Positions 1-10,904 of a stretch of DNA of 64,000 bases are shown here, in pieces. The notes under the pieces were generated by a model, which saw only the letters and a list, made by a program, of their open reading frames with translations, had not been told where the DNA came from and did not search any database. Every line of letters begins with the position of its first letter. Position 1 is the stretch's first letter. The stretch spans positions 33,247,601 to 33,311,600 of the forward strand of contig OX438747.1 of NCBI GenBank assembly GCA_949316235.1. Direction: 5' to 3'. This stretch comes from Oegoconia quadripuncta (taxonomy: Eukaryota > Arthropoda > Insecta > Lepidoptera > Autostichidae). A program made the position numbers and the translations under genes.

Positions 1-613
1 GTTCAGCCGCTTCTACGTGAATAGATTTCATATATTTACATACACTGTCCATGCACGTGGCACCCAATGAGCACTTTACATTTTGCTAACATTACTAACA
101 CTTTTGTGTATTTTTGGTCTCAGTGTAGCCTCTTCGTGTATGTGTATATAACTACGTAGTATCCCTATATAGTTTGAGATGTGTAATTATTTTATGGACG
201 TCAAAGTCTGAAAAGAAATGTTTTCTTTCTATCTTCTTAGTCTTTTCGAGTCAATGGCGAACGTTATAATGCCCAAAAGTAGTATGGCACAAAGAGTCGC
301 AACGTCGATGAGTCATTTCATTAGTTTGCCTTTAACCCTTTCGCGGGCGGTACCCTCTTATGTAGCATACGTAGAAAAACACATCAATTCTTCATACAAA
401 ATAGTTAGACGTTTATTAACGTAGAGTCGTATTTCTTAGATAAAGTTAGCCATTGGCGGCACTGTCGTTACCTAACGTTAACGTATATAGACGCTCTGTC
501 ACTTCCTATACAGGAGGTAAATCTCATTGGTCTACAACGTTTATTGCCGTCGAACGGCTGCTGACGTCGTGTCATAATGTAGGATACTCTAACATTTAAT
601 ATGCACATAACGT

Positions 614-1926
614 CTACAAACGATGGACGAGAAAAAGCTGGTTCAGAATGTTCTCTTGATGATTGGCACACAGAACGCATCTCAGGTAAAGTGAACGGTG
701 AGTAGCAGCTAGCTTAGAATCATCTTTTGATAAATGGGACACAGAAGGCGTCTCAGGTACCTCTACATGGCCAACCTGAAGCGAACGGTGAGTAGAAGCT
801 AGCGCAGAATCATCTTCCAACAAATGGCAAGGAGAAGGCGTCTCGGGAACGAGTATTTCGCCGGCATGGGCTGAATGGTAAGTAGCAGCTAACATAGAAT
901 CATCATTGAATGAACAGCCCTTTGAAGGCGACTTAGGTTCGGGTCGTTGGCCAACTTGAGATGATAGATGAGTAGAATCCAATTTACTATCATCTCGCGA
1001 CAAACTGTAATCGAGATCTTGAGGTAAACAATGCACAGAATGCGACTTAGGCTTAGGCTTATCTGTATGGCTACCCGGAGATGAATGGCGCGCAGATAGT
1101 AACTCAAGAGTATCTCTAGGTGAGTGGTGCACAGACGGCGAATTAGGTTTATCCTGCGTACATTGAAGTGAATGGCGTGCAGGACCTAAATCAGGATCAT
1201 TTTGAGGTAAATGGTGCATAGACAGCGACTTAGATTCATCCCTATCGGTAACTTGAGGTGAACAGCGACCAGGACCTAATACAGGATCATCTTGAGGTAA
1301 ACGGTGCATTGAACGCGATGAAGATTCGTCTCTGTGGTCGTTGTGAAGTGAACTAGCTTCAGTATCATTGGATGGTCTTTTCAGTCGTTTAGCTAACGGG
1401 AATATTTCAGAGTCTGATGAATTTGCAATTTCATAATCAGATGCCTCGTGGCACTCGGTAGTACCTACATTATTCTCTGTCTCAGACTGATTGCATGGAG
1501 AGCCTTGGGAATCTGAATGCGAGTCACTATTATTGCTGTCGTCAGCGTCTTCGGAGGACTCTGAAACCGAATCTGCACATTGACTATCAGTACCGCTTGA
1601 ACCAGATCGGGAACTGGAACCTTTTTTTGTGTCTTTAGATAGTACCTATTTAGCATGAAGCGATGTTGACGGTGAGTGGATATTATTACCACGGCGCGCA
1701 CGGGGCTGACATTTTCGGGGCTCATCTGGACACCACCAGCTCGTGATCTTTTTGTTGGTAATGCGAAGGACGCACTACCGTAGTTGTCACTAGACGATTC
1801 TTCCTCACTGGGTTCGTAATTATTGTCAGAACCGTACTCTCCATCGCCTTCAAACGGGTCCCGAACTGTTTCATCTGATGACCGATGTTCGAATATTTTC
1901 ATCGATTTGTTTCTGTGTTTTTCCAT
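614..1926 (-). CDS. piggyBac-borne Ser/acidic protein with tandem 30-residue repeats
   Basis: Exon A 1926-1690 (79 codons) begins exactly at ATG after a TTGTTTAG acceptor. A GTGAGT donor at 2179 closes a likely 5' UTR exon, giving a 253-nt leader intron. Exon B 1645-614 runs 343 codons to a stop. Between them are 44 nt beginning GT and ending AG, phase 0 to 0: an ultra-short intron or a frameshift. The 422-residue product has an acidic N-terminus (DPFEGDGEYGSDNNYEPSEE), basic clusters (PTKRSR, LAKRLKRP), a Ser/Asp/Asn-rich middle and about eight imperfect repeats of the type HxLPxDDSxLxxTHRSxQVG. Piggybac-type transposases often have acidic N-termini, but no catalytic domain follows. Function unknown. 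Confidence 0.55.
672..1318 (-). repeat. about eight degenerate ~90-bp coding repeats
   Basis: Each unit encodes about 30 residues, centred on His-x-Leu-Pro/Ser-x-Asp-Asp-Ser/Pro-x-Leu then T/ARHS. Units diverge strongly yet keep frame across the array, with one unit enlarged by about eight residues. Confidence 0.75.
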
Positions 1927-2189
1927 CTAAACAAGCAAGAAGCTTATTTATTAGAACCAGATAGGTATATTCTCTTCCTGCTAGATAAATATGAATCTAG
2001 ATATAATATAATACACGCGTAAAAAGTCAAGCGACCGAGTAGGTATCTTACATTATGTTATTACTTATTACTCCGTCAAAAGTCTGTTTTAGAAATGAAT
2101 AATAGAAAAATATTACTTTCAACGGATAGTTCATCTACTTTTACATAACACGTAATAAATAAGCAATTACAATACTCACCTTTTCAATA

Positions 2190-2330
2190 AAATCACTCGT
2201 ATAAACAACAGTAAAAGCACGCGGTTTTTGGCGGCGCGCGCGCGCATCCCCCTAGGTTGACACTGTGTGACTGAGGCAAGGGAAGTGAAGGGGCCGGGGG
2301 GCGTATCATAACGTCGTGCAAATTCTACGT
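2190..2330 (-). promoter_or_regulatory. GC-rich putative promoter / leader of the piggyBac-borne gene
   Basis: A (GC)n run and a G/C-rich stretch stand out from AT-rich surroundings directly upstream of the inferred leader-exon donor. No TATA box assigned; promoter role is inferred from position. Confidence 0.35.
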
Positions 2331-2604
2331 ACCACCACCAGCGCACAAGCACGACATCAACTTTTTAGTACCGAATACCATATGTAATGTGACAGTACAA
2401 ATTTGATTTTTTTATGCGTTGTGGCGGAATGACGTAGCTAATAGAATTTTGCATTGCGAGTCAACGTGCGCAAACGTTCTGCTCAAAACAATAAAATTAA
2501 TATAGGCGTAATGGTACGTTCTGTCATTATACATAAAGGTCTTGGTACGTATATATACGTTACCGCCCGCGAAAGGGTTAATATATTAACTATTTATACT
2601 TATA

Positions 2605-3567
2605 ATAGGAATACTCTCTTAGGAATAAATTTAAAGAAATCAATATATTAACATTAGCATCGCAATATATTTACGAAAACTTAATGTATGTAAGAAAAAA
2701 TATAGAATCGTTTAAGAAAAATAGTGATATACATAATGTTAATATCAGATATAAAAATAAACTTGCTGTTCATGTCAGCCGTTTACACAAAGTCATTAAG
2801 TCATTTAAGGGGCAATGTATACGCTTTTATAATAAGGATCCAGTGGACATTCAAAATTTACCTTTAAATAAATTCAAAACCATCATAAAACATTATTTAC
2901 CAAAGGCTATTATAAAATTTCTGACTATCTGGATGATAAGCAAGCATGGACATAGACCGCTCGGCGATATTCATCCTAATTATACAATATAATATAATTG
3001 TAACCCAAACTTATTTAAAAGAGCAACCCTTGAGTTTCTTGCTCGTTCTTCTCTGGCGAGTCTGCTTTGCGAATGAGCAATTTTTTTTATTTATTTATTT
3101 ATCATTTATTGCACACAAGAAAAAAAGACATTCAGATACAACATAATAGAGACGACACAACAGGTTCTGCTTATTTCTACAATGAAATTTCTTCCAGCAG
3201 ACCTACGAAAGAGAGATATGACTGGAAGAGGCAGATAAGACGTGCACAATCTAAAAAATGGATAAATATGATAGATAAAAAAACCTAACTGAATAAAAAT
3301 GTAACTACATACTAATAAGTACATAAATACATAAATAAGTACATATTTCAATACATACGAATATAAAGTATAACATACATATAATACACGGAATAACACT
3401 ATGAAATGGAAAGGTAATGTTCCTTAACTCTTTTCCTAAAGACAGCGATCGATGGACTATGTCAATGAATATGGAGCAATGATGTCAATAATTTTAATAT
3501 TAAGATAAAAAATGTGACGTTTTCAAGTGATAATCTTTATCCTACGAAATAAATATTTTTTGACTTT
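2605..3567 (+). mobile_element. LINE family A (Jockey-like) 5'-truncated copy
   Basis: Reverse-transcriptase C-terminal remnant readable as KFKEINILTLASQYIYENLM and [16 protein letters not shown], with frameshifts, then the family 3' UTR (AAGAGCAACCC...CTTGCTCGTTCTTCTC) and a TTTTTGACTTTG-type tail. The 3' UTR is interrupted at 3085-3420 by another tail. Confidence 0.75.
3085..3420 (-). mobile_element. LINE family E tail inserted in LINE A
   Basis: TTTATTTATTT...TTTATTGCAC at one end and the GAAATTTCTTCCAGCAGACC motif of this family; it splits the LINE A 3' UTR. Confidence 0.55.
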
Positions 3568-3944
3568 GTCTTTGAAAATACATATTAATTAACTTATTTT
3601 ATTTCATCATTATTTTTATTAGTTAAATTGTTACTTAGATCTATAGTTTTGACATTTTTATTTGACTTAAAATTACTTAATTCCTTTAGTTTGACTTTTA
3701 ACACTATGCAATTTAGACTCACTAACATAACGACTCGTATATTACTGACGATTGTTTTATTGATATAACAATAATAATGTAAAAGTACCAATTTTTTTGT
3801 AATATAATTGAAACGTTACCCACTCAATTATAACGATAACCGCTGTCGGTAACATAATAAGAATCACTAATTGTCATAAGTTTGGTATTAGTTTACTATA
3901 ATATAATTTCTGTAATAATGCTGTTGATTCTATGTAAATAAATA

Positions 3945-3975
3945 AATTAAATTAATTAATTAATTAATTAATTAC
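3945..3975. repeat. (ATTA)n microsatellite
   Basis: About seven ATTA units, 20 nt downstream (minus sense) of the last astacin-like exon donor. Confidence 0.85.
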
Positions 3976-3992
3976 ACATAATTCTCACTCAC

Positions 3993-4131
3993 CAGGTTCA
4001 ATATTTTCCTGCTGCACATCCAAGTAGACGTCCCTGATGGCTCGGTTGTGTTCGAAGGGGAAGCCCAACGCCTTCATCACCTGCATGTCGATTTCTGGCG
4101 AGCGGAGACACTCGTAGCCGAGAACTAATCT
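3993..4131 (-). CDS. astacin-like exon 4 (degenerate zinc site)
   Basis: Codes for [20 protein letters not shown] and the rest of the active-site block, ending QQENIEP. CTTCAG acceptor, GTGAGT donor. All zinc ligands are substituted. Confidence 0.87.
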
Positions 4132-7100
4132 CTGAAGATTAGATTATTAAATTAGTAATATTTAACTAAATTGAAAATTTAAGACCTGAAATGAACTTAT
4201 GAATGTCATTTGTTTTTTAAACTACCACTAGCTCGGAACGCGACCACTACTGAGAAGAGCTAGCGAGATACCATAGAGTAATATAACATACGGGGAACGA
4301 GATACTCAGAGGGTTAACGTACCTGGTAACGTACATCACACCGTCTTAAGTGAAAGTGAAGTCAGTACTAGGCTTGCCAACTCTGCGGGAATTCCGAAAT
4401 TCTCCCGGAAAAAAGACATTAGATTTTCAGCCGCAATCGTCTGAATTAAATGCATGTAAAATATGAAACACAAATGTGTACCGAAATTTCAAATGGACAT
4501 GTAAAGAATTCTATGATTTTTAATTACGAATCAAAAGCTCCTCGCTGTGTAAAAAAATACAACTTTAATTTTGATTTTCATTAATGTTTTGTTTTTTCAC
4601 CTCCCGGATTTCGGATCAGCTGAGTTGGCAGCTCTGGTCAGTACCCCAACGTATTTGGAGAATTGAGAGTCTTATGTCAAGTAGTCGGGACACAGCATTG
4701 CTGCTTGACGGCAGACTTAGGCCTGTATTAATAAATCAATCTCAATACAAGTCTTGAGGCTGTATCAACCGAGAGTGTCTTAAGCAGTTGACGCTGTCTC
4801 AAGCTCCGTGCTAATTTATAAACCAATCTTGAGGTCTACTTAGCTGAGATCACTTCTCAAGTATTCGCCTCAGCGGCGAATGAATGACAGCCTTGAGTTT
4901 CGTTTATTAACACGCGCACCTCTCAAGTGACTACTGCTTGAGTATGCACGTGCTTTTCAGGTCTCAAGTTAGGTTCCTGTGGAACGAACTTCCGGCAGGG
5001 GTATTCCCGAACGAATACGACATTGGAACCTTCAAGAAACGAGCCTACACCTTCCTCAAAGGCCGGCAACGCATCTGTGACCCTTTTGGTATTGCGGGTG
5101 TCCATGGGCGGCGGTGATTGCTTTCCATCAGGTGACCCGCATGCTCGTTTGCCGCCCTCTCATATATAAAAAAAAAGGTTTATTAATCAACACGTTTACT
5201 TGAGACCGGTCACAATGTTCTCAATCTTGAGAATGGTTTATTAATACGGGCTTCGAGATAAGACGAGCTCCAGGGGGACATTTAAAAATACCCCCTACCA
5301 CCAAACTAACCGAATACCCGAAGTAGGCACATGTCTGAAATCGAAGTTGCGACGTCAGTGTGTAAATTACCGGAGACGCAGACGTAGGAATTGGTATTGA
5401 AGCGCTCCGTGGCTTTCCAAAAATGATACGAGATCGGTGTTCTATTACATAATTTCACCGTTATCGATATAAGAATAACAATCATTTATTTGACCCATTT
5501 AGCGACACACATTATTATTACATGTGAAAATATACACAGTGAAATTGGGACCGAGTGAGATAAAACTAGTACACAAAACAGTTTCATGTAGTAGGATAGG
5601 TACTCCTATCTCATAATGCAGTTTACAAAATACAATAAAAATACCTAAGCAATGTTTCACTTATAGAGTAAAGTCCTTAAAAAATAATTTTCGGTGTCGC
5701 AAAGTGGTATCAAAGAAGGTCTCCTTCTCAGCATAAGTTGCGGTCTAGAAGTTAGACTACAACGCTGGTTTTCAGTGGAGCCTAATGCGAAAATACGGAC
5801 GCCGCCGGTCGGACACTGACTGTAAGTTTAAACAGTTTTTTTTATTATTACTTAGCTATAGCTTTTGAGATGTGGTGCTTGAGGAGAATGGAACGTATCA
5901 GCTGGACGGAGAAGAAAACGAACGAAGAGGTTTTAAATATAGTAAGGGAAAAAAGGAAATTGTTGGGAGTAATTGAGAATAGAAGAGGGAAAATGCTGGG
6001 ACACCTTATACGACACGATGATTTCATCAAAACCATAATAGAAGGAAGAATAGAGGGGAAAAGAAAAAGAGGAAGACCGAGAATAAGCTACGTGCAGCAG
6101 ATAAAAGAGAAGTTGAACGTCGTGTCGTATCAGGAGGTCAAGAGGAAGGCGGAGAGCAGAGAGATATGGAAAAATCTCCACCGACAAGAGCATGGCTCTT
6201 AAATCAGATGATGATGATTACTTACTAAGATTATTTATTCTATACACAGGTACATCGGTTACGTTCTGACATGTGATTGGTTGTCTCATCGCTCGCTCGG
6301 CAATGATGCTTTCTCGTTGGTCGACATAATCGCGACATAGTTACCCGGCGGACCCAGCCGAAAATAACGTTTCCTCATTCAACTTACATGAGCTTCATCC
6401 ACCGAATGACCGTTCGTATCAAAATCGCACTTCCTGACTCCGTTAGGATTCTCAATCAGGAGCACGTGGGTGTTGTCATCAGGTCTCACCAGCACCGGCA
6501 GGAACCTCAGGCAGGTCTTGAACGCGAAGAGGGACAACGTGGTCATAATCAATAGCGCTTGCTCGTGATCTGGTGGGAAAGAAACGATATTATGTATCAC
6601 TAGCTGTGGAAGATTTCATCAAAATCGGTGAACATAATGTTCGTTACGTGTTCACGCCTAAACGGCTGGACGGATTTTGATGAAATTTGGTTGGTAAATA
6701 GATTAGAATCTGTATTAACATCTCCTCCTCCTCCGATTCATAAGCCCTATGTTTTTCACTTTCAGCCACGGAGGCGGTCAGTTCCGCGGGCTTCACTTTA
6801 TTGGAGCTAGTCGTTCTTTTTTCTTGTTGTGAGTTAATTATTACAATTCCACTCCAAATGTACTCACCATAGTGTTCAGGGTCAATATAAAAAGGTATGG
6901 TAGCATTGGGCCAGAACAGGTATTCCTTTATCGAGTGTGACGGCACCACGTCGTTATCTGTGTTTGGATTTCAAATTGAAAAGTTAATAAATATATGAGG
7001 TTATTTCAAGGGCCCGGACCTCCGTCCCTTGCTCAAGTGCCCACTTAGTACATACTAAGCTTAAGCTACCTTTATCTGGTTTTTATTACTGTACTGTAGT

Positions 7101-9176
7101 CTAAATTATATGTACTACTTTTGTATTAACTACTTATAAAAATTAATTAATGTATGTGTGTGGCTGGAGAAACAAATAAACGTCTATCTATGAAAGTCCA
7201 TCCAAGTAACAGGGGGTTGCTTCACGTCGAGCGAACAAGGGAACAAAAGATTATTTTCAACATACTTGCTCGTAAAGTGGATCTAATTTCATCGATTTTA
7301 GATATATCAAGCAGCTCATAAAACACGTGTGTGTTATAAACGCAGATAGAGAAGTTATATTCTACCGCAAAGAACATAAGTCTCATACAGCCAAGTGATG
7401 ATACCATCAGCCCGGTGAATAAAATATCGCTGATCTCCATGTGTGATGGAGATGATTGTTTTTTTTTTTTCCAATTTCGAACTGCCAGCCAGTAGACAGC
7501 GCGCCGCATGATTTTTTATTCGGTTTCCTCGCAAATATGTAGAAAAACGTCGTATGATATACGACACACTCGGCTCTATTACGCCCTCGCCTTCAACTGA
7601 AATTCCGCCGCGTGTGATATAGTCACCACAACGCACTATATCGTAATGTACAATACGCACAGTAAGCGCATATTCACTAAGTACACTTATCCAGGAGCTT
7701 TGTGCACTTATTTCATCTATAAGTCCTATTATCCAAATGAAATAGCAATAAACTTTGCCTTTTTGTAATTTTCCTGCGTAGGTATATAAGGTCTTACAAA
7801 ATTAACCCGACAAACGTTGCAGAGTGAATGTATAGTGTATGTATACCTATTACAAAAAAAAATAAAAAATAAAACATTAAAGTTACCTAACAGTTTTATT
7901 AAAAAAATAAAATTTAGAAATGTTTTTTGTGAGTTGGACCCTAATGGCCGCGCGCTCTAAGCACTTTGCCTCAACACACAACAGTCCCGGCGCCGCCGCC
8001 ACTTGCTGTGATTGGTTGCGCCCTGTGCCCCGCCACCCCCTTTGACATCTTCCATTATGAACGTTGCCTTTTTTTTCTCATTGATAAAATAAAGTAAGTC
8101 TATTAATTTCTTCTTCTTCTTATTTTTGAGGATGGCAACCAGTCAACCTCATTGTCGAGGGACATTACTGCCAGTTTCGAGTGAAAATTTTTATTTATCT
8201 TATTTCTTCAGTTTGTAGGTCAGTCTCAATCAAAACAAGTAATTCGTCGTATACAGAGTCTAGTCACGGTCAAGTCATTCTTCAGTAAAGTGGCAGAATG
8301 CTTTACAAAAGATTTTGGCGGCTTCTTGTGGGAACCCGAAAGCTCCGTTACGCACTTTAATTTACACCTGTACACCAACACTAACGTTTGCTGCACAATA
8401 TTCTGCCATTATTAAGCTTCAAAAGTTAGAATGCACAAATTTTAAGACTTTTGCACTTACATTTAATTTTTTTACTCGGAAACAAAATTTTCAGGGCTAG
8501 TTTTTTTAATGAATTATATTATTTTGTTGTCTTCTTCTTCTTATTTTTGAGGATGGCAACCAGTCCACCTCACTGTCGAGGGACATTACTGCCAGTTTCG
8601 AGTGAAAAAATTTCTCTTATTTCTTCAGTTTATAAGTCAGTCTCAGTCAAAACAAGTAATTCGTCGTATACTTGGCGTATACAGAGTCTAGTCACGGTCA
8701 AGTCATTCTTCAGTAAAGTGGCAGAATGCTTTACAAAAGATTTTGGCGGCTTCTTGTGGGAACCCGAAAGCTCCGTTACGCACTTTAATTTACACTTCCT
8801 TTCACCTGTACACCAACACTAACGTTTGCTGCACAATATTCTGCCATTATTAAGCTTCAAAAGCTAGAATGCACAAATTATAAGAATTATAAAGAAAAAT
8901 GCTACTTCACTCGCCGAGTTCCCGCCAAAAAGCCTATTTTGTTGTCATGTACGTGCAATTGCCAAAGTTTGTCGGGTTAATTTTGTACGATTTTGTTAGA
9001 CCCTATAGGTATGTTTTGGGAATCAAACCCGCAATCTTCATATAATATTCAGCTATAAAACGATTCCTTTCATCATACTTACTGTCAGCTTTCTCGTCAT
9101 TGTTTGTTAGATTCCGTTTGCACTCATAAATAGAGAAAAAAGATAGGAAAAGGAAAATTTTCAAATACTGCCCCAT
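3993..9176 (-). CDS. secreted astacin-family pseudoprotease (5' part, four exons)
   Basis: Exons 9176-9029, 6957-6868, 6569-6388 and 4131-3993 splice in phase (1,1,0) into 186 codons. Residues 1-19 are a signal peptide ([19 protein letters not shown]). The astacin domain begins at [14 protein letters not shown] (62-75) and continues with [34 protein letters not shown] and [12 protein letters not shown]. At the active site, where astacins have HExxHALGFxHEHxRPDRD, this protein reads [19 protein letters not shown] (156-174). The three zinc His become M156, K160 and F166, and the catalytic Glu becomes Q157, while the ALGF core, EHNR and Cys99/Cys127/Cys148 remain. No FxGD propeptide switch is seen. 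Remaining exons (Met-turn region) lie beyond the left edge. The family call is firm; lack of catalysis is inferred. Confidence 0.85.
4720..5251. mobile_element. Harbinger-like MITE H1, interrupted by a LINE
   Basis: Ends read GGCCTGTATTAATAAATC and its inverted counterpart ATTAATACGGGC. The body matches H1 copies at 19203, 40945 and 51234. A LINE B tail sits inside at 4976-5175. Confidence 0.7.
4976..5175 (+). mobile_element. LINE family B 3' end, nested
   Basis: Fragment reads [20 protein letters not shown] then AGVHGRR and a stop, followed by a poly-A tail. Flanked by a 5-bp target duplication AGGTT (4971-4975 and 5176-5180). Other copies at 43846 and 58262. Confidence 0.75.
5686..5832 (+). 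repeat. dispersed 147-bp repeat, copy 1
   Basis: Closely matches 62365-62502 (core GTATCAAAGAAGGTCTCC through TAAGTTTAAACAGTTT). Family unknown. Confidence 0.7.
5845..6222 (+). pseudogene. LINE reverse transcriptase 3' fragment (RTE/Dong-like)
   Basis: 110 codons read [20 protein letters not shown], then [20 protein letters not shown] and [19 protein letters not shown], the typical C-terminal end of lepidopteran LINE reverse transcriptases, followed by a (GAT)n tail. 5'-truncated. Confidence 0.75.
6228..6345. repeat. short MITE-like repeat (related to 46677-46812)
   Basis: Shares TTCTGACATRTGATTGGTTG and GCTCGCTCG with the longer copy, whose ends are inverted repeats. Confidence 0.5.
6388..6569 (-). 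CDS. astacin-like exon 3
   Basis: Codes for the helix [20 protein letters not shown] through the C-x region [25 protein letters not shown] acceptor, GTAAGT donor. Confidence 0.87.
6868..6957 (-). CDS. astacin-like exon 2
   Basis: Codes for [20 protein letters not shown] and [10 protein letters not shown], the family N-terminal strand. Acceptor ACACAG, donor GTGAGT. Confidence 0.85.
7790..9002. mobile_element. TIR element with AATTAACCCGACAAAC ends
   Basis: Left end GGTCTTACAAAATTAACCCG and right end (complement) GGTCTAACAAAATC...AATTAACCCGACAAAC bracket 1.2 kb. A second left end is at 58905-59035. No ORF of note. The right end lies 25 bp from the astacin-like exon 1 donor. Confidence 0.6.
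8108..8940 (+). repeat. 421-bp direct tandem duplication
   Basis: TTTTTGAGGATGGCAACCAG recurs at 8123 and 8544, and about 370 bp after it match closely with small indels. Fragments of the same unit occur at 15663-15730, 40760-40870 and 42935-43110. Confidence 0.85.
9029..9176 (-). CDS. astacin-like exon 1 (signal peptide)
   Basis: Codes for signal peptide and a short charged pro-region ending [13 protein letters not shown]. An upstream in-frame Met exists at 9224, but 9176 gives the better signal peptide. The donor is GTTTGA, weaker than consensus. Confidence 0.75.
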
Positions 9177-9224
9177 GATGTGCGGGCAGAGAAAAAAAAA
9201 AGTGTATATCTCAACGCCCCGCAA

Positions 9225-10900
9225 TCTCTCGTGTTTATAGCTAAAAATCTATTAGTTTTATTGAAGCGTAACATAATAGCATTGCGAAATTGCGGAAATC
9301 GATTCATACAAATAAAAACCGGACAAGTGCGTGTCGGCCACGTGCAGTGTAGGGTTACGTTCTCGGTAAACCGGCTAATAATAACATCTACTTACATAGA
9401 CTCAAAGACTACAATGTATATACGGAGATAGACGGGTATGTTGGCGTTTGCAAGCGACTCGGGTTCACAGCGCCATCTATCCGCAATGATGTGTAACTAA
9501 CCTCGTCAAGGTCATGAAACCTAGCCGTACCTACCTAAACCTGGCAACTTGATAGTTACTTCAGAGATTTATTTTCAATGAAACATTGAAATTTCAATTG
9601 TTTCATCAAAATTTCAATGCTGTCATCGAAAATAAACCTCCGAAGTAACTACACATATAATCTAGTTAGGTATCGGTATACAATAAAACACGATATAACA
9701 CACAAATTTTATTTAAGAAAAGCAAACAATAACTATCATCATATAAAGGTAACCGTGGGAATAAAATTAATACCAAACAAAAACATAAGGAAAAAAACAA
9801 AAATACACTTGGGAGTCCTGTCTCACAGAGTCCTATCTCACATACAATCTCGACTAAAGGTGGAGCAACCAAAACCCGCCCCGAAGGCTACACCGTGACC
9901 CTAAACTCACACCATTAGGAGCAAATGCACATCACAATCACCAAATCACACGGGAAATACTTTAAATTTTCAGAGAAAATGGAAAGTGAAAAAAATGCGC
10001 GTACACATCCAACGACAGCCGACATTTTTCTCAGTGTTGCCAAATCATCATTACTTTACGTGTTTTACTTTCACAAAACCTAATGCTATCTCAAATATGA
10101 AAATTTAATAACTAGGCAAGAAAAAATCACTTTAAATATACTTAGGTACATATAGTTTATTTGTTTTTGAGAAAATATAGACTTTAAATATTTTACATGG
10201 TAATCATGGTATAAACAAGTTATGACATATGGCGGCTAGGTGGCGCTAGTCTCTATTGGGACGGGAGTATTTGTTCTAAGAGACCACAGCATGCATAGAC
10301 TAAGACCATCTTACTCATAAAAATTTACAAAAACTTTATAAGCCTGCGTTTTAGTTAAAGTATGTAATGGTCTCTGTCGTTCATAAGGAAATGTCGTACC
10401 TAATGAAAGAAAGTGACATAACATACTTTCGTTTGTAAATTTTTATGAATAAGAGGGTTATACAATAATACGTATGGACCGGATCGTTGAAACAATCATG
10501 ATGGCATCAGTTCATTGGTGCCAAAACGGGAGTTTGGAACCAATGGGAAGTCAAACATACACCGACTTAGTTCGCTAACTGCCGTATCAAATGCTGATTT
10601 ATGTTGTAAAAGCAATACATCACTTACCACATAAAGGTGACCACAAAACATGCGAGGATCTTTAGCATCAAACATAATTACCTACTCGGTAATTCATATT
10701 TTAGAGCCATTTAGAATATTTAGAGATGCCGCCATACAAGTTTTTAACTATCCTCAAGCGGAGATCGCTCCTTGAGTGACATTCTGTAATACGTTTAATG
10801 TCAAAAGAATTGTTTATTGCACCTTTCTCTTGCACTCTTATGTGACCATTTTATAGGTTAAGAGCACACACTAAAATAAATATTTAGCCATTTTTATTCT
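9225..10900. other. gene-free repeat-rich interval
   Basis: Contains TE-like fragments (CCGGACAAGTGCGTGTCGG at about 9318) but no supported gene. An 81-codon plus-strand frame near 9180 and short minus-strand frames look fortuitous. Confidence 0.5.
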
Positions 10901-10904
10901 CAGC

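Larger units (their letters stand above)
336..2577. mobile_element. piggyBac-like non-autonomous DNA transposon
   Basis: Perfect 17-bp terminal inverted repeats, CCCTTTCGCGGGCGGTA at 336-352 and its complement at 2561-2577, each flanked by TTAA (332-335 and 2578-2581). TTAA duplication with CCC termini is the piggyBac signature. Length 2242 bp. A 14-bp palindrome lies at the right subterminus (2548-2561). There is no DDD transposase; instead a minus-strand gene fills the interior. Confidence 0.85.

Noticed and set aside
7222..7660. Two overlapping minus-strand frames of ~100 codons
   Set aside because: They overlap in different frames, contain a poly-Lys run from an A tract, and lie in the astacin-like intron without splice support.
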